Source of the DNA: Oscheius dolichura
Lineage: Eukaryota > Nematoda > Chromadorea > Rhabditida > Rhabditidae
DNA length: 64,000 bases
Direction: 5' to 3'
Assembly (NCBI GenBank): GCA_932521035.1
Contig: OW051493.1
Location: 5,146,001-5,210,000 of the forward strand
This document shows, one piece after another, positions 21,252-30,374 of this stretch (position 1 is its first letter; every line of letters begins with the position of its first letter). The position numbers and the translations under genes are program-made. Below the pieces are notes generated by a model that made no database searches, had not been told where the DNA came from, and saw only the letters and a list, made by a program, of their open reading frames with translations.

Positions 21252-23524
21252 TTAAACCGACGTTTCTCGTTTGCTCATAGTTCCAAACTTAGTCTAAAAA
21301 ATAGCTAGGAAGAAACTCAATAATACTCACCTTTTGGTGACGAGCAGCCAGCTGTTCCTTTTCAAGCCATTCCATCTTATGATTGTGTTGCTCTAAGGCG
21401 TCATCTGTGTTACGATCAATCATTTCAGGAGTAAGAACTCCATCTGCAGAAGCATAAGCCGACGCCTAAGACCGATTGTCTTTGATTAAACGAAGGTATT
21501 ACTCACCTGCCATCCTATCACTAATTTGCTCAATTCACGACCGCTCATTCCTTCAGTCCTTTTCGCTATTTCTGAACATTTCTTTACCCAGTCAAATTGA
21601 GCAAGTTTCAATCTTTGTCCTCGGGATCCTTAACAAATACAATTACTACTATTTAAAAAAAAACTACCGCTTGTAGCAGGATTTGCAATATGCTCTTCGA
21701 AATACTGAAGAATAATGCGCTCACGCTCGGGTTCTCCAGGAAGAGTGAACTCAACCATTTGATCCAGACTAAAATTTAGAAAAAAAGGTAACTATAACTA
21801 AACATTTCAAATACCGATCATTTACGGCCCAATCGAATTGTTCGGGCTGGTTAGATGCAACCACAAGCATGAAACGACGAGATTGAGTTCCTGTACGAAA
21901 TAGAAAAGCATTTAGTGCAGCGCGTGTGTCTTCTGACATGGCCTCCTTTGAACGTTTTTGAAGAAAAGCATCAGCCTCATCGATGAACACGATCAATCTG
22001 AAGTACGGTAGTTGGAAACTGAAGATGGTGAAAGTCCAACCCTTTACGACTGCTTTGTGCCCAATCAAAAACTTTGTGGATGGCACTAACACCGTCTCTG
22101 CCAAGCGGTGCAATATCACCACCTGTTAAAACAGCATAGTCCAATCCGCTATGTTGAGCTAAACTCTTGGCAAAGAGCGTTTTACCAGTTCCGGGTGGAC
22201 CGTAGAACAATACATTACGGAAAAGGCCTTGGTTCCTGCGGGTATTTGAAGTGGTAATTGCAATATCACGAAGGCGGCGTTCAAGTTCAGGCTGGAATTA
22301 CTATAAATATAAACGTAAAAAGTGTTTTACTGATAAAATCACGCCTTTTAGCGGGTCATTTGTCTTCCTAAACAGCATTGAAACTGTTTTAATAGGATGC
22401 TTTAGAGTTTCTAAAGGCGTGATGCGAGATGTTTCCCGGACAAGAGAAGGTTTGCCAAGCCGTGCTTCGGCGTAGCGAGCAGCAACACCTAAAAATAGTT
22501 TGCAACAAACAAAAAAGAATTCCACCTGTTCCACGCTTTGCAGTATACCATCCTATAGCTAACGCAGTTAAACCACCCACAGCAGCCGTAATTTTCGTTT
22601 TATCATTGAGAAAATCTTGCAATCCCGCGCCGATAACTTCTCCACCCGTCCTATAATTTGTTAGACACAGAGAAAGGCATCTTACTTGATCTTTTCAATT
22701 ACAGTTTTACGGTTCTCTTCCTCATGAAGTCGTAATTGTTCCAAATTAACATCACGATTTTCACGTGCAGCTTTGGCTTGTGACCTTGTCTGAGCATCTA
22801 TTTTGTCCAATTCGTATTTATGCTTAAGCGCAAGTTCGTGTTCAATAGTTGCTAAACATTGAAGCGAAATTTGATTGCACAAAATAAGCTAACCTTTCCG
22901 AAGGGCTTCTTGTTTTTTGATACTTTCCTCTTGCTTTTGAAGTTCAGCCTCTAGCATACGAGCCTTCAGAGCCATTTCATCTTCAGCTCTTTTACGAGCA
23001 AGTTGGTCCTGATACTCAGCTCTCTAGAAAACTGTATTATACTGTTACAAGGTAGCATTACAGCTCTCGCGTGCTTTGTTTCTTCAGTTAATGTCTTCCG
23101 CCGTTCTTCTTCAGCTATACGGTTTTGGTCTGATTTCATAGCTTGAATTTGTGCTTCCACTTGCTGAAAACCGTCGCATTTCTTTTTTTTCCAATAACTA
23201 ATTACCTTTGTTTGATGCTCAAGTTCTTTTTGACGGGACAACTCTTGCAATCTGCTCAGCTCTAGAGCTTCTTTGGCATTTGGGAACTTTTCTAGATCCC
23301 GGGCGGCCTTGGCAGCTCGCTCAAGGGCCGTGGAATCGAAAGAATAAGCCATTCGCCCACTTGCATCTTTCTGGGGTGCTCCTAAATAGGTAGGAATAGG
23401 TTTTGGACTAAGACTAAAAAATACCTTGTGGAGAAGCGCTCCCTTGATTACTGGGCTGAGGTGGGTTGAAATCGGGTGGCATTCCGCTAGGTTCAGCTGG
23501 TTTCATACCAAATAACCACGACAT
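21252..23524 (-). CDS. ATAD3: ATAD3 mitochondrial AAA+ ATPase
   Basis: The start [19 protein letters not shown] is typical of ATAD3 and sits directly behind an acceptor-like TATATTTTAG. Domains in order: a Pro-rich start; a long charged coiled coil ([33 protein letters not shown]); a membrane segment [17 protein letters not shown]; then the AAA+ core. Walker A is [17 protein letters not shown], Walker B is [15 protein letters not shown], and the sensor region is [20 protein letters not shown]. The C-terminal lid has [24 protein letters not shown] last 37-nt intron joins HQK to the tail [13 protein letters not shown] with the stop at 21,252. ATAD3 spans the inner mitochondrial membrane and supports nucleoid organisation, cholesterol-rich contact sites and complex I; C. 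elegans has atad-3. The gene lies 170 bp downstream of roadblock on the same strand, so they may be one operon. Confidence 0.94.
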
Positions 23525-23622
23525 CTAAAATATAAATAGATTAGCTGAAATTAACATATAAGCATGTACAAAAATATAACAGTGCACAAACACGGTAATC
23601 ACTATAAATTATAAATAATTGG

Positions 23623-23628
23623 TTTATT
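23623..23628 (-). terminator. Polyadenylation signal of the roadblock gene
   Basis: TTTATT on the plus strand is AATAAA on the minus strand, 66 bp after the roadblock stop codon and about 100 bp before the ATAD3 start. Confidence 0.55.
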
Positions 23629-23693
23629 TATATCGAAAATAAATTACCGAAAAAATAAAGAAAATGAAAGAACCCGAATGAGACAAAAAAAAT

Positions 23694-24032
23694 TCACGTT
23701 GAGAGGTTTTCAATAACTACGAGGGAATAATCTTTTTCTGGAGCAATCATGTATTCATTCTTTTTTGTGCGCAACCGAAGGAATGTTATTTCATTACTTC
23801 CATCAAGCTCTTGAACAACACTTCGTGATTTGTCGCATAGTTGTTGGAAAAGAGCACAATGCTGAGCTGTAACCTCATCGTCGAGAGTAGAACGAATAGC
23901 TCGACCTGGAATGAAAAAGGAAAAAAATAACCTGGAACTTGATAACGTTCTACCTGCTGAATCCATTACAATAACACCGGTAACTCCTTTTTGTGATTGA
24001 ATTCGTTTGATTGTTTCCTCAACGTCAGCCAT
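23694..24032 (-). CDS. DYNLRB1: Dynein light chain roadblock (DYNLRB/LC7)
   Basis: Two exons give about 97 residues, the normal length for this family. The start is MADVEETIKRIQSQKGVTGV. The second half reads AIRSTLDDEVTAQHCALFQQ, then ITFLRLRTKKNEYMIAPEKD and YSLVVIENLS. It is a homodimeric longin-type (Roadblock/LC7) subunit on the dynein intermediate chain of cytoplasmic and ciliary dynein. An acceptor-like ATGTTTCAG lies about 9 nt upstream of the ATG, which favours this start over an in-frame upstream ATG (24,066-24,068). The gene is divergent from DOHH with 232 bp between starts, and precedes ATAD3 by 170 bp on the same strand. Confidence 0.94.
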   Translation of the reverse strand: MADVEETIKRIQSQKGVTGVIVMDSAGRTLSSSRLFFSFFIPGRAIRSTLDDEVTAQHCALFQQLCDKSRSVVQELDGSNEITFLRLRTKKNEYMIAPEKDYSLVVIENLST

Positions 24033-24264
24033 GTTATTATCTGAAACATTTACATAAACCAGAAACAAAAGAAAACAGTAAAAAGAAGAGAAAAGTGGAC
24101 CAAAACTCTCTACTTTGCATCAGGGGTCGGTATTTGCGCGCGCTTGCGCAGACTGCCTCGCCGCTCAAAGAGGGTAAATTTCACTGCTTTGCAAAGCTCT
24201 GGTTGTTGCTGCCTATAAATCTTTTTTCGTTATATATCTCAACTAATCGAATAATTTTTTAGCT
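24033..24264. promoter_or_regulatory. Bidirectional promoter of roadblock and DOHH
   Basis: The 232 bp between two divergent starts must contain both promoters. A GC-rich core (TATTTGCGCGCGCTTGCGCAGACT, about 24,130) lies in AT-rich flanks and is partly palindromic. Acceptor-like sites (TTTCAG on minus, TTTTTTAG on plus) directly precede each ATG. Confidence 0.5.
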
Positions 24265-25748
24265 ATGAGCACCCGGTTTGCGCCAGATCAGATAGATGGG
24301 TTCGGGAAAGCGCTAAACGATACTAGGTAAATTTTATTGGATGTAAAACAAACAATATTTGCAGTCGTCCTTTGAAAGCCCGTTTTCGAGCTCTCTTTAT
24401 TTTAAGAAATGTTGGATGTGATCAATCAGTCGCTTGGATCGCGAAATGTTTAAATGACGAATCAGCTCTTTTGAAGCATGAGTTAGCATATTGCTTAGGC
24501 CAAATGCAGAATAAAACAGCCATTCCTACTCTCATAAACGTTCTCAAGGATGCGAAACAAGGTAATTGTTTTAAAATCTTCTATTGCTTTAGAACCTATG
24601 GTTCGCCATGAAGCAGCTGAAGCTCTTGGTGCAATTGGCGACGTGTCCGTCCGTCCAGTTTTGCAACAATATTGTGCTGATCCAATTCCTGAGGTAGCAG
24701 AAACTTGTCAATTAGCTCTACAAAGAATTGATTGGGTTGCTGAAAAGGGGGGAAGAACTGATAGCCCGTATGACAGTATTGGTAAGTACGTCATATTTTT
24801 TTATGTAGTCATGCTTGAAGATCCTACACCTTCATCTTCGGAATCTTCAGTCCCACAACTTCAGGCTACATTGACAGATGTGTCTCAAACACTTTGGGAT
24901 AGGTACAAAGCCATGTTCAAACTTCGCAATCTAAACACTGACGAATCTATCAAAGCTCTAGCCCAAGGTTTTTTATTAATTATACAAAACCTATTCTTCG
25001 TCTTAGGCCTTTATTGTGAGGACAGCGCGCTTTTCCGCCATGAAGTGGCTTATGTTCTAGGTCAAGTTCAATCTCCTGTAGCTATACAAGAATTAAAAGA
25101 TCGACTTATACTGCCTTCAGAAGTACGTCAAATTAATCTTAAAGGAACAGTACAAGTGTTTTTTGGTGGTACTGTAACAAAAATTGCAAATTTGATTTGA
25201 GCCTTTGCTTTTGAGCTATTCTCATTATATTTTGTATATATAAAAATATATATAAATGTCAAATCAAGAAGAAAATAAGATTTGTTCATTTTAACTCTCA
25301 AAGGCTAACCTCCAAATTTGCTTCAGGCAGTGGCCGTCATCTGGACGCGCGTCGGATGAAATTCGCAATACAAATTTGAAACTTTATATGCATTTTACTC
25401 GCAAATTAGACATTTTTATAATTTTTAAAATAGATAACTTTGATCAGAAAAAAATTCTGAACAAGATGAAGCCAACTTCAAAAAACTCTTGTACTGTACC
25501 TTTAAATAAAAAAGGCGTTTAGAACTGTATGGTACGTCATGAGTGTGCAGAGGCTTTAGGATCAATAGCTGCAGAAGAGTGTACAGATATTCTAAAAGAT
25601 TATGTTGCAGATAAAGAGGTTTGTATATTTGGTACGATTTATTCATATATTCCTTCAGCGTGTAGTTCGTGAGTCATGTGAAGTCGCTCTTGACATGGTG
25701 GAATATGAAAATAGTAATGAACTACAGTATGCTAAAGTTGAAGCATAA
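24265..25748 (+). CDS. DOHH: Deoxyhypusine hydroxylase (HEAT-repeat diiron enzyme)
   Basis: Completes hypusine formation on translation factor eIF5A by hydroxylating deoxyhypusine. The HEAT-like array starts [17 protein letters not shown]. All four His-Glu metal-binding pairs are visible: [44 protein letters not shown] and [14 protein letters not shown]. The two halves are mirrored as expected, with [15 protein letters not shown] in the first and [12 protein letters not shown] in the second, separated by an acidic/Ser linker ([11 protein letters not shown]). The last HE pair lies after an unusually long 400-nt intron (25,123-25,522) filled by a mobile element. The product ends YAKVEA. The start is preceded by TTTTTTAG two bases upstream. 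DAP3 follows 171 bp later on the same strand. Confidence 0.94.
25139..25506. mobile_element. MITE-like element inside the last DOHH intron
   Basis: About 368 bp with inverted ends: TTAAAGGAACAGTACAAGTG then TTTTTTGG at the left, and the complement TTTAAAGGTACAGTACAAGA from the right end. It starts with TTAAAGG like elements A and B at 2.6-3.2 kb. Only 16 intron bases remain on each side. No coding capacity. Confidence 0.65.
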
Positions 25749-25813
25749 CGATGTTGAAGTCCTTTTTTATTGTGGATGTTTTGTTATCATTTTTGTTGAT
25801 TTTGAAAGATGAA

Positions 25814-25819
25814 AATAAA
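25814..25819 (+). terminator. Polyadenylation signal of DOHH
   Basis: AATAAA 66 bp after the DOHH stop and about 100 bp before the DAP3 start. This is the spacing expected between genes of a trans-spliced operon. Confidence 0.55.
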
Positions 25820-25919
25820 AGTTTTAGTTTATCGTATTCTTATGTTATTATTGCTATTGTTGGAAATCAGGAATACTTTTTAACAAATGGACTGCTTTAT
25901 ATTCAGTTACAGGTTTAAA

Positions 25920-27483
25920 ATGCGAAGTCGCTCTCTTTTATTAAATATATGCCGCAGCCGGAATAGTTCCTTTCGTTTTTATAAAACATCAACGGATACA
26001 GTGGTTAGTGCGTTCATGGCTAGTTTTGGAAAAAAAAGTTATAGAATGCATTGACAGAAGCTGATGTAGGAAAATTATTTCAAATCCCCGTTAAAATAGC
26101 AGAGAAACTTTGTTTCAATGTTAGGAAGTGTTCAATGACAAATAGACGAATTTTAGAAAAATCTTCCTGCACCATTAATCAGGCAGATGGATACATTAGG
26201 AGAAATATATACAGTCCTAAGACGTCCTCTTTTAGAGGTTTGTGATAGATCGTGATAATCTCTTAATTCCTATTTAGGTTACTGCTTGCATGGAAGCTGT
26301 TCGTTCTTCTTTTCCTGTACTTCGGGCTGTTCTTTGGGGTAAATTTGGAACTGGGAAGTCGGTGACACTTAATCAAGTTGTTTACGTAGCACACGAGAAA
26401 AATTGGGTCATTATTAATTTAAAATCAGGTACATTTTTTTAAATTATCCGCTCTTATTTTTAACAGCAATGGAATTAACCAGAAAAGTAGCTGAAGTGGA
26501 GATGTCTACCTTCAAACAAGGAAGAATTAATGACCCTATCAATGCAGGACGTTTCTTACAACAATTTAAACAGCAGGTAATTTTTTTAGGTATGTAATAG
26601 GCAATAGAAACCTTTTCTAGAATCAACATATTTGGAAAAAGCTGTCCGAATTGAAAACTGAGCGTGAATACGAATGGACAAAAGCAGAAAAAACAGCTGC
26701 TGAGCGGCCGATTACTGAAATAGTCGAAATGGTAAGTATTCTAGCGTTTGGTTTTCACTATCATGATTTGAGGGTCTTTCTGCTCCGTTTTTGTCTTCCG
26801 ATTGCATAGGAGCTCTATTTCGTGAGCTAAAAAGACATTCATCGGCTGGTGCGATCAAGGTTTGTGTCCTTTCCTTCAGTGATACTTTGTTATTAAGACT
26901 CTTGTCGCCTTAGATGATGCTAATTCTCTTTGGGGTAAAACTCTGGTAAAACGAGCCGATAGAACTTATGCGTCTCCGTCGGATCTTACTTTAGTGCAAC
27001 ATTTTCGAGGCCTCATTGCTAATGATTGGGTAACTGCGTAAAGTTTCCCCCTTTTTAGTTCTCATTTCAGAGTAACGGTATGATCGTTTTAGTGGCGGAT
27101 AAGAAAGAAGTTGCCAATGCTAGAGATGAACTGATTGTTTACAGGCATACTCCTTTGGAGCTGTTTGGTGAAGAAGGATTTGATTTTATTGAGGTATTAT
27201 ATTACTAATTTTGTTTAACCTTGTTTTAGCCGTTTATTCCCATAGAAACACAAATCTATTCTACAGAAGAAGTGAATAATGTTTATAATTATTATGTGGA
27301 TAAGCGATGGATTGTTACTAAGAATGGTGAGTTTTGCAATGCTTTTACAAGACACTGTATAATTTTTTGCAATTCACTAAAAACATTTTTGTTTCAGCTC
27401 TAAGTGAAGAAGGTCGGCAACAAATGATATACCTAAGTGACTATAATCCATACGACTTTGAGCGACTTGTAGCCTTCAACTAA
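25920..27483 (+). CDS. DAP3: DAP3 / mitochondrial small-subunit ribosomal protein S29
   Basis: GTP-binding protein of the mitochondrial ribosome small subunit. The N-terminus (MRSRSLLLNICRSRNSSFRF) is Arg/Ser-rich without acids, as in a mitochondrial presequence. Recognisable blocks: LGEIYTVLRRPLLEVTACME, the P-loop LRAVLWGKFGTGKSVTL, a Walker-B-like KTLVALDDANSLWGKT, SDLTLVQHFRGLIANDW, IVLVADKKE, and FIEPFIPIETQIYSTEEV. The C-terminus has EEGRQQMIYLSDYNPYDFER. The order and length (about 390 residues) fit DAP3/MRPS29. Several small introns (33-60 nt) are seen. An unpaired acceptor (TTACAG, 25,907-25,912) lies 7 nt before the ATG, consistent with a downstream operon gene receiving a spliced leader. 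Confidence 0.9.
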
Positions 27484-27540
27484 TTTAATTGTTTTTTTTT
27501 TCTTTAGGTCTAGAATTTGTTAACACTTTATTGCTTTGTT

Positions 27541-27546
27541 AATAAA
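27541..27546 (+). terminator. Polyadenylation signal of DAP3
   Basis: AATAAA 58 bp after the DAP3 stop codon. Confidence 0.6.
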
Positions 27547-27985
27547 ATTATAAAAAGAACAACTCGATCATGATCACAGCATCTCCTCTAATAACGCCGA
27601 TACTTGAGCATCTGCTGAATCATCGAGCTCGGCAATTCAAAGGGTGGGGGCACTAAAACAAACTTGAAGCTTGAAGCAAGCATGCCTTACTATCTCTCCT
27701 TTTCAACAGATACATTAGTCTGCTCGAGTCATTGTCTTCGTCGTAGTCTGCAGCTAAAACCTTTTGTTTATGTTTCCACCCTCCCATCAGTAAATTAATA
27801 ATGTCCGCTAATGAAATTTATTTCTTAATTCGTCATTTGAATGTGAGACAATGAAATTGAGTAGCGATCCTGATAATGGTTAGCAAGATTTGCAGTCTCG
27901 AAAAAGGTAAGTGATCGGATTATAGATAGACTAGAGGCGGCTGGCGTGGTCGCCTACTCGCTTTGATCACTCGCTAACGTGGATA

Positions 27986-28375
27986 CTATAAATGGGCATA
28001 GTTTGGACTGGAAACATGATGTAATATCTCACGAGGAGATCCCTCGCGTGATCCTTTTAGATTCTCGACGTCGTCGGGTACTCTTGAGAGATAAATGATC
28101 CGTCCCCTATTCGACTCGACTTTTGGATGCCTTGAGGCGGAAGGAGGAGGCTGCACTACGTAGAGACTGTTACTATTCAGGGGATCCCTTTTGAGTCAAC
28201 TTTGAATCAATTCTAAACCCAGAGGGGGCCTATCGCCGTTTCCATCTGGAGCCCCTTGTCAATCACACGTTAAAATGACGTTGAGGGAGTTAAAAGAGGA
28301 GAACTGACCTGAGGAGACAGCCACAGTTAGACAGGGAAGGACCACAAGCAGGAGGAGAACGGCCAGGAGTCGCAT
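27986..28375 (-). CDS. Small secreted peptide gene (candidate peptide precursor)
   Basis: The first exon encodes a strong signal peptide, MRLLAVLLLLVVLPCLTVAV, followed by GTCAGT. The most likely 63-nt intron ends CTCCAG at about 28,247. It joins in frame to SSDGNGDRPPLGLELIQS and a TGA at 28,196-28,198, giving a peptide of about 38 residues. The same frame stays open after the TGA for about 70 more codons (containing VVQPPPSASRHPKVESNRGR) until 27,986. The TGA may therefore lie in a further unrecognised intron, or the product may be short. An alternative acceptor near 28,149 gives a different short tail. The secreted nature is well supported; the boundaries and function are not. A neuropeptide precursor is possible, but no clear dibasic-flanked amidated repeat is seen. 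Confidence 0.4.
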
Positions 28376-29661
28376 TGTCAACAGGGAAGGGTTCTCTGAA
28401 AGGGACTCGGTGAGGAGGAAGAGGAGATCATTAGGAGGGAGGACAGACATATCGGGAGGTGTCAACAGGGAGACCGGCGGATTAGACTCTCTTCTGTCAG
28501 GGAGGGACTACAGTAGGCTGCCGGGGCGGAAAACACTCTCGCCTATATTAATTGGAAATAGACAGGTGTGGGGCGGAGAGGAGAGGAGGAAAGGGAAGGA
28601 GCAGAGGAACCGCCATTAGGAGTGCATGGGCCCTCGGGAATGCATGACCTGTCGTTCGGGTCCGGGCCGATTCGTCATGTCTTTGTGTCGCAGTCGGGAT
28701 GAGATTAGAGCACATAAATGACTCCCATAACGAAGAAGATATTGTCCCGCCTCCGGCTGGGGTGGGTGGTCCGACTCCCTCCTCCTGCACATGACAGCCC
28801 CCTTCTGCTCAACTGAGCCACCGTTTAGGGCGATTGGGGAGGCGACGGCAGTTTTAGAATATTGCACCTGGTACGGGAATACGAGTTTGCAGCGGGCGAG
28901 CCTCGTCAGAATTCGTTTAGTTTCGGCTGGAAGGTATTTTCAACGGAAACGGCACTAATGGCCCCTTTGTCTCCTAATTTGGCCGATTGACAAAAGGTCT
29001 TCGGAAAAATAAGACAGAGGGTACCGTAACCCGGCAGAGGGGGCTACCAGGAGTGGAATGTCACGGGGAGGCGGCCCTCCGTCATTTTTAATTGGGGCCT
29101 CCCCCAAGATACAAATTGAGGGCCATTCCGGCCGGTCAAAATGTGTCGGAGGAGGACTGGGGCTATCAAAACAACCGAAGCCAGAATTAGAGTGATTGCC
29201 GGCATATTGGAATAACACTCTGATGTGACTACAGTAGTCCGGTGCCCTTTGTCCCGGGATCAAGACTGTTCCTAGCACTCTTTTACGTCACCGGCCCCCG
29301 TAAACAGACCGCTGGCTCGGGATTATCTTCTTCTGGAGAGGAAGGGGAGATGGTAGGCGAGGTTCTAATTGGCGACTCCCAATTATCACTGGTTGCCGTC
29401 TCTTCCGGACACAATTCCCTTTGTTTGTGTGTGTATTCTCTCTTCCCACGACACCTCCTCCCCTGAATTACATCTACAGTTAAAGGGTTACCGATAAGTG
29501 CGCTCCGGGGTCACCCGGTCAGAAGAGTGGTTTCATAAGTATTATAATCATTTTCCCTTTCTATTCCTCGTTAATATTCTGTCGTTGTCCAAAAAGGCGC
29601 CAATATCCTAACTTCTTGCTAAAAGGACGGGCAGCTGCTAATAGTTTGTTGACTTTCAGAC
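28376..29661. other. Intergenic region, 1.3 kb
   Basis: No supported exon on either strand. It contains CTATATTAAT near 28,542-28,552, several TAATT/AATTA cores, and T/C-rich runs. It presumably carries the promoters of the divergent peptide gene and the pyroglutamyl-peptidase gene. Confidence 0.4.
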
Positions 29662-30324
29662 ATGTCGGGTCCCATTGTGATCACTGGTTTTGGCCCTTTC
29701 GGCTCCTTCGCCGACAATCCCTCCTCGGAGGTGCTCCCGCCCCTGGCCGAAGCAGGCATACCAGGTACCCCTCCAGTAGCTGGCGTAGAACACTCAGAAA
29801 CACAGGGTTCGAGGGGGAGGTGGTGGTCGAGAAGATCAGCGTCGAATACGATACCGTATCCCAGGCGGTGGAGGAGATTTGGAAGAGGGACCCTGTGATG
29901 GTGGTACACATCGGTGCCCACCCCATCCCCGGCTGTATCAAACTGGAGCAGCAGTCCTTCCGCCGGGGTTACTGTAGATACGACATCAAGGGTGGTGTCC
30001 CCCCGGGAAACGACTGCTGTCCCTGTGGGGAGGACGTGCTCGTCTCCTCGGTCGACTGTTCCTCCATCGCCCAGAAAGTCAATTCCGCCCACGGCACAGA
30101 ACACCTCGTTATAGAGTGCTCCCGCGACCCGGGCAGGCGAGTTACCCATTAATGGGACAGGCGTAAACAATGAATTCAGGTACCTGTGTGGCTTCTCGTA
30201 CTACCTGTCCCTCCAGCGGGGCAAGGCCCTCTTCATCCACGTGCCTGCCTTTGACACCAACGTCACTCTCGAGAAAGTGGTTTCCGTCGTCCGGGATGTA
30301 ATCTCCCTGGCCGTCGGCCAATGA
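29662..30324 (+). CDS. PGPEP1: Pyroglutamyl-peptidase I (C15 cysteine peptidase)
   Basis: Cytosolic enzyme that removes N-terminal pyroglutamate from peptides. The start MSGPIVITGFGPFGSFADNP has the family's GFGPFG..NPS motif. Then come EVVVEKISVEYDTVSQAVEE, VVHIGAHPIPGCIKLEQQSF with the candidate catalytic Glu region, and RRGYCRYDIKG. CSRDPGRYLCGFSYYLSLQ carries the catalytic Cys in RYLC, and ALFIHVPAFD carries the catalytic His. Human PGPEP1 has the same order. Introns are 44 nt (29,764-29,807) and 43 nt (30,137-30,179). The second starts GC rather than GT, and the conserved GRYLC across the junction fixes it. An acceptor-like CTTTCAG lies two bases before the ATG. Confidence 0.92.
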
Positions 30325-30368
30325 GTTCTCCTCCCCTGTGATACCCCCTGTGATCTGCCATCCTCCCG

Positions 30369-30374
30369 AATAAA
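30369..30374 (+). terminator. Polyadenylation signal of the pyroglutamyl-peptidase gene
   Basis: AATAAA 44 bp after the stop codon. Confidence 0.6.

Noticed and set aside
29619-30170. 183-codon minus-strand frame opposite pyroglutamyl-peptidase
   Set aside because: The plus strand carries conserved catalytic motifs with consistent splicing; the opposite frame is a shadow.
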